This document shows, piece by piece, positions 29,378 to 37,558 of a stretch of DNA of 64,000 bases. Every line of letters begins with the position of its first letter. Positions within the stretch are counted from its first letter, which is position 1. A program made the translations under genes and the position numbers. The DNA comes from Dysgonomonas sp. BGC7 (GTDB lineage: Bacteria > Bacteroidota > Bacteroidia > Bacteroidales > Dysgonomonadaceae): assembly GCF_001261735.1 (NCBI RefSeq), contig NZ_CVRP01000001.1, positions 62,001 through 126,000 on the forward strand. The letters are read 5' to 3'. Below the pieces are notes generated by a model. That model did no database searches. It was given only the letters and a program-made list of their open reading frames with translations, and had not been told where the DNA came from.

Positions 29378-29857
29378 GTGAAAGGTGTTGTACTGACTTT
29401 TTTATTATTCTTTTTTGCTTGCGATCCCGGAACGATTGATATAGCAGGAGAGGTCGTATCTGTTGCCGATGGAGATACTATGACTATACTAACAGTTTCG
29501 GGCGAACGTATAAAGATTCGGCTTGAAGGAATAGATGCTCCCGAAAGAGGACAGGATTACGGTACTAAGTCTCGTCAATATCTGAATGATTTATGCTATG
29601 GGAAGATTGTTACTGTGAAGAGTAGAGGAGAAGATCAGTATGGGCGGACGCTTGGTGTTGTTTATCTTGGTGATCTAAACATCAATCAGGAAATGGTGTG
29701 TAACGGCTTGGCGTGGTATTACGATTATTTTGTCTACGATACCAAACTAGATTCGTTGGAACAAAGTGCACGCCGTCAGAAGCTAAATATTTGGAGTGTG
29801 AAAAATCCCATTCCTCCATACCAGTATAGGAAAGAAAAAAGGGAGAAGAATAGATAA
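29378..29857 (+). CDS. Thermonuclease (SNase) family nuclease, probable lipoprotein
   Basis: The 159-residue protein has a staphylococcal-nuclease domain: VADGDTM with a calcium Asp, IRLEGIDAPE with the catalytic Arg, Asp and Glu, and EDQYGRTLG with the second Arg. The start read is GTG at 29378. The N-terminus VLTFLLFFFAC DP is a signal peptide with a plausible lipobox (Cys15), so it would be anchored in the envelope. It degrades DNA and RNA in a calcium-dependent way if active. Last gene of the thioesterase run. Confidence 0.88.
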   Translation: MKGVVLTFLLFFFACDPGTIDIAGEVVSVADGDTMTILTVSGERIKIRLEGIDAPERGQDYGTKSRQYLNDLCYGKIVTVKSRGEDQYGRTLGVVYLGDLNINQEMVCNGLAWYYDYFVYDTKLDSLEQSARRQKLNIWSVKNPIPPYQYRKEKREKNR

Positions 29858-29868
29858 TTGTTTGGTAA

Positions 29869-30324
29869 TTATTCTTTTAGTAGTCTGTCGAGAAATTCGT
29901 CAAATTCGCGATCAAACTTTTCCATCAAATCATTATCTATTTTCATGATAGAATCTTCGTTGATGAGTAACAGCTCTTCTATAACAATAAAGCTGTCGTC
30001 AGAATAGTTCACCGAAAAAGGCTTGTATATATCCAGTGAAGAAAATTTATCTTCATTGTCCAACTCTTCAGTGATACTTCTCAGAGATGAAATAATATCT
30101 TCGTCGTTTAGTTCGTCGACTTTGTCTATCCAGTTGAAAATAACGACTTCCGATATTTTGTTTTCTTCATCATCATAGAAAGCGACTTCGCCACTTTCTT
30201 TATCTACCGTAATGAAAATATCGGTAAGGGAACTGCCTTTATAATCTTTGGCTAACGTATCTATTGCTTGTAGAAACGTGTCTTTAATGAGTGCACTTGT
30301 ATCTCTGTTCGCTCCTGTTCCCAT
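29869..30324 (-). CDS. Hypothetical acidic cytoplasmic protein
   Basis: From ATG 30324 the protein is 151 residues; the longer frame from 30348 would overlap the promoter. It is strongly acidic (many Asp and Glu), has no signal peptide or membrane segment, and looks like an alpha/beta protein with VTVDK-, FYDDEE- and FSVNYSDDSF-like strands and a helical Glu/Lys-rich end. No family is recognised. It lies 60 bases downstream of cysE but has its own promoter motif. Confidence 0.7.
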   Translation of the reverse strand: MGTGANRDTSALIKDTFLQAIDTLAKDYKGSSLTDIFITVDKESGEVAFYDDEENKISEVVIFNWIDKVDELNDEDIISSLRSITEELDNEDKFSSLDIYKPFSVNYSDDSFIVIEELLLINEDSIMKIDNDLMEKFDREFDEFLDRLLKE

Positions 30325-30345
30325 GATTAGTTTATTTGATATATG

Positions 30346-30353
30346 CAAAAGTA
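30346..30353 (-). promoter_or_regulatory. Putative -7 element before the acidic protein gene
   Basis: Minus-strand TACTTTTG, 21 bases before ATG 30324; supports that start over 30348. Confidence 0.55.
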
Positions 30354-30384
30354 AGAAAAAATATGATATAACGGTTTATCTGCC

Positions 30385-31203
30385 CTATATATTAAAGTCA
30401 AGGGTGTGCCCTTCTTGTGCTAGCGTATTATGTATTCTTATTTCCGAGTTTTGCTGAACGAGAGAGTAGGGTACAACACTCTTGGTAAGCCAGGCGTTTC
30501 CTCCGATTATAGAGTCGTGTCCTACTACTGTTTTTCCGCCCAGAATCGTTGCTCCGGCATAGATTACCACATTGTCTTCTATGGTTGGATGTCGCTTTTC
30601 GTTCAAAAGGCTTTTGGTAACAAATAAAGCCCCGAGAGTAACGCCCTGATATATTTTTACATTGTTGCCTATTATGGTTGTTTCTCCTATAACGATACCG
30701 GTTCCATGATCAATATAAAAGGCATGCCCTATTTCTGCACCGGGATTGATATCTATGCCTACCTTTGAGTGTGCATATTCGGAAAATAAGCGGGGTATAA
30801 TAGGAGTCTTCATCTTGTAGAATTCGTGAGATATACGATAGACTACTTGTGCAAAAAATCCGGGATACGTTAGAATGACTTCCTCTATAGATTTAGCTGC
30901 AGGGTCGTTGTCGAAATAGACCCGGGCTTCATCGAAGAGTTTGTCTTGTAGTTGTGGCAACATATTTATAAATTTATCTACCATTTCCTCAGCTTGTTTG
31001 CGATCTAGTAACGCACTGATGTTTTCTACCAGAATAGAGTAGAAATAATATAGCTTTTTCTCTCTTGATTTCTCCTGATCGCATATAGGAAACAGTACTC
31101 TATGTATGAGAGTGTTCAGAGCATCTTCTAGTTCTATCCTGTTTATGGGTAAATGTTTAGATTCGGCTCTTAATTTATTTGCTATTTGGTAGATATTTGT
31201 CAT
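30385..31203 (-). CDS. cysE: Serine O-acetyltransferase
   Basis: From ATG 31203 the protein is 272 residues; the frame runs back to 31263 but a promoter motif lies within that extension. It has a helical N-terminal half and a C-terminal left-handed beta-helix with the active-site pair GIDINPGAEIGHAFYIDHGTG (Asp and His) and later GHDSIIGGNAW. It acetylates serine with acetyl-CoA to give O-acetylserine, the precursor of cysteine. The form resembles the EpsC-type enzymes common in Bacteroidota. No cysK is adjacent. Confidence 0.93.
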   Translation of the reverse strand: MTNIYQIANKLRAESKHLPINRIELEDALNTLIHRVLFPICDQEKSREKKLYYFYSILVENISALLDRKQAEEMVDKFINMLPQLQDKLFDEARVYFDNDPAAKSIEEVILTYPGFFAQVVYRISHEFYKMKTPIIPRLFSEYAHSKVGIDINPGAEIGHAFYIDHGTGIVIGETTIIGNNVKIYQGVTLGALFVTKSLLNEKRHPTIEDNVVIYAGATILGGKTVVGHDSIIGGNAWLTKSVVPYSLVQQNSEIRIHNTLAQEGHTLDFNI

Positions 31204-31223
31204 AACTTCTTCTTTTTGTAAAA

Positions 31224-31231
31224 CAAAAGTA
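31224..31231 (-). promoter_or_regulatory. Putative -7 promoter element for cysE
   Basis: Minus-strand TACTTTTG, 20 bases before ATG 31203; it sets the cysE start. Confidence 0.55.
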
Positions 31232-31445
31232 AGAATTAAAAAGGAAAATATAGAGCCCTTCAAATAAATGCATAAGATTTGTTATGAATTTTATCTATAT
31301 ACCGATTTAGATCGGAGATGTGAGTTTTTGTTTTTGTAATTTTTTTTCATAGTATATTATAGAATAATCTTAAATCTATGTTTTTAATCATGTGTTTGCC
31401 TCGAAAATAATAAAGAAATAATAACAATAATAATTTGATTATTTC

Positions 31446-31453
31446 TACATTTG
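31446..31453 (+). promoter_or_regulatory. Putative -7 promoter element for gdhA
   Basis: TACATTTG, 33 bases before ATG 31487. The 220-base region between cysE and gdhA also holds a short inverted repeat (CCGAT-TTAG-ATCGG at 31302-31315) of unknown role; nothing else was seen there. Confidence 0.55.
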
Positions 31454-31486
31454 TATAGTAAAACAACCAATTTAACCTTGTATATC

Positions 31487-32824
31487 ATGAGAATAGATGA
31501 CATTTTATCAAAATTGGAGGCTAAACACCCCGGAGAGTCAGAGTTTTTGCAAGCAGTAAAAGAAGTTTTAGTCTCGATAGAGGACGTATATAATCAACAT
31601 CCTGAATTTGAGAAAAACCGTATTATAGAACGTCTTGTAGAACCTGATCGTATTTTCACATTTAAGGTTCCTTGGGTTGACGATAAAGGAGATATTCAAG
31701 TCAATATAGGATACCGTGTACAATTTAACAATGCAATAGGACCTTATAAAGGAGGGTTGAGATTTCATGCTTCTGTAAATTTGTCATCTCTTAAATTTTT
31801 GGGATTTGAACAAACATTTAAAAACGCATTGACTACCTTGCCTATGGGTGGAGGTAAAGGAGGTTCTGATTTTAGTCCTAAAGGGAAGTCTAATTCGGAA
31901 ATTATGCGTTTTTGCCAGGCTTTTATGCTCGAAATCTGGCGTAATATAGGCCCTGATACAGATGTTCCGGCCGGTGATATCGGGGTTGGTACACGTGAAA
32001 TAGGTTATTTATACGGAATGTATAAGAAATTAGCTAGAGAAAATACAGGAACTTTTACTGGCAAAGGACTCGAGTATGGAGGTTCGCTAGTACGCCCCGA
32101 AGCTACAGGGTATGGAGCTCTATATTTTGTAAATGAGATGCTTAAAGCAAAAAATATTGATATAAAAGGTAAAACTGTTGCTATTTCCGGATTCGGTAAT
32201 GTAGCATGGGGTGCAACATTGAAAGCTACCGAGTTGGGAGCAAAAGTAGTTACTATATCCGGCCCTGACGGTTATATTTACGATCCTGACGGAGTGAGTG
32301 GCGATAAAATTGAGTATATGCTCGAGCTTCGTGATTCTGGTAATGACGTTGTAGCCCCTTATGCAGAGAAATATCCTGTTGCAGTATTCCATGCAGGAAA
32401 GAAACCTTGGGTAGAAAAAGTAGATATTGCTTTACCTTGTGCTATACAGAATGAGCTGAATGTGAAAGATGCGGAAACATTGATAAATAATGGAGTTACT
32501 TGTGTCGCAGAAGTGTCTAATATGGGATGTACTGCCGAAGCTGTAGACTACTTTATTGAAAAAGCAATGCTTTTTGCTCCCGGTAAGGCTGTAAATGCAG
32601 GAGGTGTTGCCACTTCAGGGCTGGAAATGAGCCAGAATGCAATGCATATACAATGGGGAGCTGAAGAAGTTGATCAGCGCTTACATAATATAATGAGAAA
32701 TATACATGGACAATGTTTAGCCTTTGGTAAAGATAGCAATGGCTATATTAATTATGTAAAAGGAGCTAATGTTGCAGGCTTTATGAAAGTTGCCAGAGCA
32801 ATGATGGCGCAAGGTGTAATCTAG
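31487..32824 (+). CDS. gdhA: NADP-type glutamate dehydrogenase
   Basis: From ATG 31487 the protein is 445 residues, the standard length of hexameric GDH; the frame from 31451 would overlap the promoter. Conserved parts are GPYKGGLRFH, LPMGGGKGGSDF with the catalytic lysine region, PAGDIGVGTREIGYL with the catalytic Asp, and the dinucleotide fold GFGNVAWG. It makes glutamate from 2-oxoglutarate and ammonia; NADP preference is inferred from the family branch. Monocistronic. Confidence 0.95.
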   Translation: MRIDDILSKLEAKHPGESEFLQAVKEVLVSIEDVYNQHPEFEKNRIIERLVEPDRIFTFKVPWVDDKGDIQVNIGYRVQFNNAIGPYKGGLRFHASVNLSSLKFLGFEQTFKNALTTLPMGGGKGGSDFSPKGKSNSEIMRFCQAFMLEIWRNIGPDTDVPAGDIGVGTREIGYLYGMYKKLARENTGTFTGKGLEYGGSLVRPEATGYGALYFVNEMLKAKNIDIKGKTVAISGFGNVAWGATLKATELGAKVVTISGPDGYIYDPDGVSGDKIEYMLELRDSGNDVVAPYAEKYPVAVFHAGKKPWVEKVDIALPCAIQNELNVKDAETLINNGVTCVAEVSNMGCTAEAVDYFIEKAMLFAPGKAVNAGGVATSGLEMSQNAMHIQWGAEEVDQRLHNIMRNIHGQCLAFGKDSNGYINYVKGANVAGFMKVARAMMAQGVI

Positions 32825-32869
32825 TATATGCATTAAACCAATTTGCTCTTGACTATTTTACAGAATAAA

Positions 32870-32900
32870 AAAGCAGTCTCTGAATATTCGGTGACTGCTT
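32870..32900 (-). terminator. Terminator downstream of tRNA-Ser
   Basis: AAGCAGTC/GACTGCTT 8-bp stem. On the minus strand the 3' arm runs into a T6 tract, so it fits the tRNA-Ser transcript; on the plus strand (after gdhA) there is no T tract. Confidence 0.7.
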
Positions 32901-32910
32901 CTTGCCTCAG

Positions 32911-32998
32911 CGGAGAGGAAGAGATTCGAACTCTCGAAACCCTTTAGGGGTTTACACGCTTTCCAGGCGTGCCTCTTCAACCACTCGAGCACCTCTCC
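32911..32998 (-). tRNA. tRNA-Ser (anticodon GGA)
   Basis: The 88-base minus-strand sequence folds as a class II tRNA: acceptor GGAGAGG/CCTCTCC, D-loop with GCTCGAGTGGTTGAAGAGG, anticodon loop CTGGAAA, a long variable arm (AACCCC/GGGGTTT type), and GTTCGAATC in the T-loop. The anticodon GGA reads UCC/UCU. The 3' CCA is not encoded. Confidence 0.97.
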
Positions 32999-33023
32999 AT
33001 TTGTCCTCCGGTTGTAGCGTGTG

Positions 33024-33054
33024 CAAAGATAAGAGATATTTTTTTATTGACAAA
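33024..33054 (-). promoter_or_regulatory. Canonical promoter for tRNA-Ser
   Basis: On the minus strand TTTG (33051-33054), 19 bases, then TATCTTTG (33024-33031): a full -33/-7 match about 25 bases before the tRNA. Confidence 0.8.
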
Positions 33055-33151
33055 TAAATTAAAGTATACGCCTATGTATATATTACTAAAATGAATTTGA
33101 TAATAACCTTCTATTTTGAACTTTAGTTTGTTCGAACGTTATTGCGTTGTC

Positions 33152-33182
33152 TTTGTTGTTTCTCTTTAAAGGGCTATCTTTG
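33152..33182 (+). promoter_or_regulatory. Canonical promoter directly abutting the aspartate dehydrogenase start
   Basis: TTTG (33152-33155), 19 bases, TATCTTTG (33175-33182). The ATG at 33188 lies only 6 bases after the -7 element, so the start site and the start codon nearly coincide. Confidence 0.75.
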
Positions 33183-33187
33183 TGTCT

Positions 33188-33976
33188 ATGAAAAAGTTAG
33201 TAATTGTCGGATGTGGGCATCTTGCTGAGATTGTGGCTGATGCTATTATTGGTGGTATTTTACCAGAGTATGAATTGGTTGGGGTGTATTCTCGTACAGT
33301 AGAGAAAGCTGTATATTTAGCTAATAAAATGCAGAGATACGGAAAAACATGTTTAGCTTGTAGGTCATTAGAAGAGCTATTATCTCTTAAACCTGATTAT
33401 TTAGTTGAATCAGCATCTCCTGCGGCGATGAAAGAATTGGCCTTGCCAACTCTTGAGAATGGTACTTCTATAGTAACACTGTCTATTGGAGCTTTGGCTG
33501 ATACTGCATTTTATCAGCAAGTAATAGAAACAGCAAAGAAGAATGCTACGAGAGTATATATTGCATCGGGGGCAACAGGAGGTTTTGATGTGCTAAGAAC
33601 AGCTACATTGATGGGAAATGCTTCTGCAAGATTCTTTAATGAGAAAGGAACAAACAGATTGAGAAGATCGGTCGTTTATGATCCAATATTAGAAACAGAG
33701 AAACGAATCGTTTTTTCAGGGACGGCCAGAGAAGCGATAGCTATATTTCCTACCGGATTAAACGTCTCAGTTGCAGCTTCATTGGCTTCTGTTGGTCCTG
33801 AAGAGATGCAGGTAGCTATGCAGGCTACTCCCGGATTCATAGGTGACACACAGAGAGTCGAAATAAAGAATGATCAGGTTCATGCCGTAGTAAATGTATA
33901 CAGTGCTACTCCCGAAATAGCAGGGTGGTCAGTAGTAAGCACCCTGCAGAATATTGTTTCACCCATCGTATTCTGA
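33188..33976 (+). CDS. L-aspartate dehydrogenase family protein (NadX-like)
   Basis: From ATG 33188 the protein is 262 residues; an in-frame GTG at 33182 lies on the promoter and is not credible. The N-terminus KKLVIVGCGHLAEIVADAI is a dinucleotide-binding fold, followed by YLVESASPAAMKE and ASGATGGFDVLR, and an aspartate dehydrogenase-type C-terminal domain (FPTGLNVSVAASLA). The family oxidises L-aspartate to iminoaspartate (NAD synthesis) or works as a reductive aminase. Its 3' end overlaps the converging 2-hydroxyacid dehydrogenase gene by 18 bases. Confidence 0.85.
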   Translation: MKKLVIVGCGHLAEIVADAIIGGILPEYELVGVYSRTVEKAVYLANKMQRYGKTCLACRSLEELLSLKPDYLVESASPAAMKELALPTLENGTSIVTLSIGALADTAFYQQVIETAKKNATRVYIASGATGGFDVLRTATLMGNASARFFNEKGTNRLRRSVVYDPILETEKRIVFSGTAREAIAIFPTGLNVSVAASLASVGPEEMQVAMQATPGFIGDTQRVEIKNDQVHAVVNVYSATPEIAGWSVVSTLQNIVSPIVF

Positions 33977-34855
33977 TAGATTGGCCAATACTTTTTCGCT
34001 CAGGCGGTCAAACGCCTGACGCGTACGACCAGTGGAGACATTCATACATCGAATGTGCGGATGATTAAGCAGATGAGCACCTCCTAATGCACCAATAGTG
34101 TCGCAAAAACAAAGATTATCTCCTTCGATCCATTTATTAAAAGCTGCCTCGTCCCATGCAGGAGACAAGCCTGTGTTAAATAATATCTTATTATTGCCTA
34201 ATTGAATAAATTCTTCGTCATGTAGCAGAATTGTGTTTTTATTCAAGCAACAAAATATGACCTCATTCTCAGACAATAGTTTATTCAAGGGCAAGAAACC
34301 GTATCCTTTAACTTTAGCATCTTTTTTTTCACTGCGTGAGAAATAGCTTACATCCGCTCCAAAGAACTTCATTGCGTCAGCTATCATTCCTCCAGACTTG
34401 CCAAGTCCTATTACACCGATCTTTAGTCCTGTTATTTCTCGAGGCATACCATCCCAAGGAGTCTGGCCAAATCCGTGAAGGCAACGCACTAATTCGCTAA
34501 CTACATATTCAACAACACCCTCGTCGCCGTAGTCACGAATGCCTGTTACAGTTATACCTCTCGAATTTGCATATAGGATATCCACATTGGCACTTTCGGG
34601 TGAATATAAGGAACAACACATACCAATATATTTCACATTAGGACATTGGGCAAGTGTATATTTGTTAATTCTCGACGTATAGCTGAGTAGTACAGCGTCT
34701 GCGCCTCCTATTCGGGATGCAACTTCATCATCACTTGTTGGAATGTTATTATACATTACAACTTCTTTTGCAAAAGAATATAGAGCTTTTTCTGCCGACG
34801 GAATTAAGCTTACTGGCTCTATAGCTACAAGTTTGTCAAACATAATATTCATCAT
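33959..34855 (-). CDS. D-isomer specific 2-hydroxyacid dehydrogenase family protein
   Basis: The 298-residue protein has the split catalytic domain of the family with the NAD-binding loop IGVIGLGKSGG in the middle (about 152-162). Conserved catalytic Arg/Glu/His positions are only partly recognisable (a HPHIRC near the C-terminus supplies a His). Such enzymes reduce 2-oxo acids to D-2-hydroxy acids. The substrate is unknown. ATG codons at 34852 and 34843 are alternative starts. Converges on the aspartate dehydrogenase gene with an 18-base overlap of coding ends. Confidence 0.8.
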   Translation of the reverse strand: MMNIMFDKLVAIEPVSLIPSAEKALYSFAKEVVMYNNIPTSDDEVASRIGGADAVLLSYTSRINKYTLAQCPNVKYIGMCCSLYSPESANVDILYANSRGITVTGIRDYGDEGVVEYVVSELVRCLHGFGQTPWDGMPREITGLKIGVIGLGKSGGMIADAMKFFGADVSYFSRSEKKDAKVKGYGFLPLNKLLSENEVIFCCLNKNTILLHDEEFIQLGNNKILFNTGLSPAWDEAAFNKWIEGDNLCFCDTIGALGGAHLLNHPHIRCMNVSTGRTRQAFDRLSEKVLANLSEYDG

Positions 34856-35081
34856 AAAAGAGTAAAGTTAATAAAAGCCCTGATGTTTCCAAAATGGTTA
34901 TAGAAAGGTGCTATAAAGAGATTTATTAAATACAAGTTCAAAAGCATTATCAAATGATAGATAGAAGCTAAAAGTTAATAGATAGAATATTTACTGAAAT
35001 AGGGATATGCAAAGGGTATAAATGTTTAGAAGCTTTGTTTAATGCCCTAAAGGTATTCTTTAGTTGGTGTTTTGACAATGA

Positions 35082-35675
35082 TATCACGATAGACCATTTA
35101 AAGACTATCGTAAAGCGATCAAATATTTTGAGCTGGCAGCGAACAAAGACCATGGTTATGCTATGTATATGTTAGGCTTATGTTATCTCAACGGGTATGG
35201 AGTAGATGCTAACCAACCGCAAGCTATGTATTGGCTTCAAAAAGCTGCGAAGAAAAATATTAAACTCTCACATATGGAGCTGGAGTCCGATTCTCCAGAA
35301 CGACCTTTGCAGCCTAAAATGCTAAAAAGCTTTTCTATAAAGGAAGACGAGGCTGCTGTACCTGCTAAATTTACACAAATAAAGTACGAAGCCGCTAAAT
35401 GGGATAATCTCAGCGGGGTGTATACAGGTGTTTTGGTAACATATGACTGGAGTGGGCAGTATATTCTGGAGGAAAACCCATTGAAATTAATTATTGAACA
35501 GCAAGGAGACGAAATTATCGCCGACTGGCAGCAAGAAGGAGCGACACCAATGGAAGCATATGGTATGCTTACAGATAGTGCTCTCGTGTTTACAAAAGAT
35601 AATAGCAATAAGACTTTGGCGATCGTGCTATCGGTTTATAATGGATATGGAACAAATAGACGAATTTATAACTGA
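35082..35675 (+). pseudogene. 5'-truncated Sel1-repeat protein gene
   Basis: Clear Sel1-repeat sequence (DYRKAIKYFELAANKDHGYA, then MYMLGLCYLNGYGVDANQPQA) runs back to at least 35103, but the only in-frame ATG is at 35163, in the middle of a repeat, and an in-frame TGA stands at 35079. So homology extends upstream of any possible start. The remainder (about residues 60-170 from 35163) is an unfamiliar beta-rich domain that ends abruptly at NRRIYN. I read it as the remnant of a longer gene, cut or frameshifted at its 5' end and perhaps also at its 3' end. The 225 bases upstream hold no other gene that I can support. Confidence 0.6.
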
Positions 35676-35820
35676 ATTAAAACTTACGGCAAATATTATA
35701 CGAGAGCAATAAGCATTACCCAATATGCGATTTATCCACGGTCGCATATTTTTTATGTAGTACACCCAAAAGCCTATATTATGTCAATTGGTACGCTTTT
35801 AGTATACCTTTCAAAATAAT

Positions 35821-35856
35821 AAAAAAGCTTATAATCAATCGATTATAAGCTTTTTT
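35821..35856 (-). terminator. Terminator of the tRNA-Gly/tRNA-Leu transcript
   Basis: Perfect 16-bp inverted repeat (AAAAAAGCTTATAATC) with a 4-base loop, 3 bases past the end of tRNA-Leu and with a T tract on the minus strand. Confidence 0.9.
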
Positions 35857-35859
35857 TAG

Positions 35860-35942
35860 TACTCGGAGCGGGACTTGAACCCGCACAACCTAATGGTCAC
35901 AAGATTTTAAGTCTTGCGTGTCTACCATTCCACCATCCGAGC
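35860..35942 (-). tRNA. tRNA-Leu (anticodon TAA)
   Basis: The 83-base minus-strand class II tRNA has acceptor GCTCGGA/TCCGAGT (with the G1-U72 wobble also seen in other bacterial tRNA-Leu), anticodon stem CAAGA/TCTTG with loop CTTAAAA, and GTTCAAGTC in the T-arm. The anticodon UAA reads UUA/UUG. CCA is not encoded. It lies 8 bases after tRNA-Gly in one transcript. Confidence 0.97.
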
Positions 35943-35950
35943 AGCCTTAG

Positions 35951-36023
<73 letters not shown>

Positions 36024-36087
36024 ATTTGCTGCCAGAGAATGTATATTTGCAATCAACGTTATGATGCCCATTCTCAATTAGCGAGTG

Positions 36088-36118
36088 CAAATGTAATAAA
36101 TGTTTTTACTCCTTGCAA
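36088..36118 (-). promoter_or_regulatory. Promoter of the tRNA-Gly/tRNA-Leu transcript
   Basis: On the minus strand TTG (36116-36118), 20 bases, TACATTTG (36088-36095), about 65 bases before tRNA-Gly. Confidence 0.65.
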
Positions 36119-36135
36119 GATTTGATCATGTAAAA

Positions 36136-36600
36136 TTAACGATAGACATGAAAAATTGTGCTGCCACTCTCTTTCCCAACATTGTACTTTTGCAGGCCTG
36201 TTTTTGATGGTCCGGATTTAACATTGCCCAGACCAGAATATAGGTCAAATACACTTTTGCATTTTGAACACGTTGCAGTACCATCAGATATAGAAGGCGA
36301 GACTATAATGTCTCTCATCTTTTCATTCGGACAACAAAGGTCAAATGCAGATAAGCTTACTCCCCCACTTTCTTGGATTATGTTACTCACAACTATTAAT
36401 CCCGAATAGCCAACAGACTCATTGCTCAATCTTGGTTTAGTATATACTTTAATGCTCCCAGGGCTTCGTAATTCAGCATCTAAATTATTCAAGTCTATTT
36501 TAAAATTTGGATATCCGGGTATAATATCTTTTACCTCCTCCTCTCCGCAAGAAAGAAAAATTATTAGTAATATTATTAAGATATATTTTAAGTTATTCAT
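36136..36600 (-). CDS. Rieske-like lipoprotein with cysteines in place of histidine ligands
   Basis: The 154-residue protein has a lipoprotein signal (IFLSC, Cys18). The rest resembles the Rieske fold of Bacteroidota surface lipoproteins: a strand reading SAFDLCCPNE, a loop of about 20 residues, then CSKCKSVFDL followed by GNVKSGP and LQKY. A true Rieske centre has C-x-H and C-x-x-H; here the available residues are Cys89/Cys90 and Cys111/Cys114 with no His, so a standard 2Fe-2S Rieske centre is not possible. It may bind zinc or an all-cysteine cluster, or form disulfides. It lies 21 bases after queG in the same direction. Confidence 0.7.
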   Translation of the reverse strand: MNNLKYILIILLIIFLSCGEEEVKDIIPGYPNFKIDLNNLDAELRSPGSIKVYTKPRLSNESVGYSGLIVVSNIIQESGGVSLSAFDLCCPNEKMRDIIVSPSISDGTATCSKCKSVFDLYSGLGNVKSGPSKTGLQKYNVGKESGSTIFHVYR

Positions 36601-36621
36601 TCTATTATAAACGATATTAAG

Positions 36622-37554
36622 TTATTCATATTGTATTTTTGTGCTTTTTAACGCCTCCAGATTTCGCTTCAATCCGCTAAACTTAGCTCTTTTAACTGCT
36701 GAACCTTTAAAAATCCTCTGATACTCTTCAACGGTAAGATTGTCTAATTTCTCGAAAGATAAATCCATGAATGCAGATGAAGGCTTAAACTCCTCGGTAC
36801 TATGACTTCGGGCGTATCTGTTCCAAGGGCATATCTGTTGACATATATCGCATCCGTAAAAACGATTACTCATCTTCGGTACTATCTCACTTGCTATACT
36901 TCCTTTGTTCTCTATCGTCTGGTAAGAAATACACTTATTTGCATCTATTACCATAGGAGCAACAATTGCTTTTGTGGGGCAGGCCTCTATACAGCGTGTA
37001 CAATTTCCGCACGACAGATTTAATGGAGTGTCATAGTCTAACTCCTTGTTTACCATTAACTCACCCAAAAAGAAATATGACCCCTTTTGGGGAATTATCA
37101 ACATTGAGTTCTTGCCTATAAAACCCAATCCTGCTTTTACTGCCCAATAACGTTCCAATATAGGTGCTGTATCTACAAAGGGCCTCCCTGTCACAGTAGG
37201 ATCTATCGTTTGTATAAGAGCGAGTAATTGCTGGAGTTTCAGTTTCACTACATCATGATAATCCTTACCATAGGCATAATATGCAAACTGAGGATGACTG
37301 ACGGGTTGTTTTTCTTCCGGATAATAATTCAATGCTACAGATATGACAGACTTAACTCCGTCGGTCAGTAGAGTAGGGTTTAATCTTTTCTCTTGGTTCG
37401 CAGCCATATAGGTCATGTTTGCATTGTATGAGTTCTCTATCCAGTTGTTAAACATTTGTTGTTCTGTACCGGTAACCTCTTCGGCTCTACATATTCCGCA
37501 AGCGTCGAACCCAAGACTGTAAGCGAATTCTTTTATCTGTTCCGAGATTGTCAA
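36622..37554 (-). CDS. queG: Epoxyqueuosine reductase
   Basis: The 310-residue protein begins with a DUF1730-type region (FDACGICRAEEV), has a middle cobalamin-binding part (ERYWAVKAGLGFIGKNSMLI) and two 4Fe-4S motifs: CGNCTRCIEACP (about 180-191) and CDICQQICPWN (about 235-245). It reduces epoxyqueuosine to queuosine at tRNA position 34 in the cytoplasm, using cobalamin. It begins 4 bases after an uncharacterised membrane-anchored protein gene. Confidence 0.95.
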   Translation of the reverse strand: MTISEQIKEFAYSLGFDACGICRAEEVTGTEQQMFNNWIENSYNANMTYMAANQEKRLNPTLLTDGVKSVISVALNYYPEEKQPVSHPQFAYYAYGKDYHDVVKLKLQQLLALIQTIDPTVTGRPFVDTAPILERYWAVKAGLGFIGKNSMLIIPQKGSYFFLGELMVNKELDYDTPLNLSCGNCTRCIEACPTKAIVAPMVIDANKCISYQTIENKGSIASEIVPKMSNRFYGCDICQQICPWNRYARSHSTEEFKPSSAFMDLSFEKLDNLTVEEYQRIFKGSAVKRAKFSGLKRNLEALKSTKIQYE

Positions 37555-37558
37555 AATG

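Noticed and set aside
31302-31315. CCGAT-TTAG-ATCGG inverted repeat upstream of gdhA as an operator
   Set aside because: It is only 5 bp per arm and about 130 bases from the promoter motif, so there is too little to support a regulatory call.
32870-32900. Hairpin as gdhA terminator
   Set aside because: Only the minus strand has a T tract after the stem, so it fits the tRNA-Ser transcript better.
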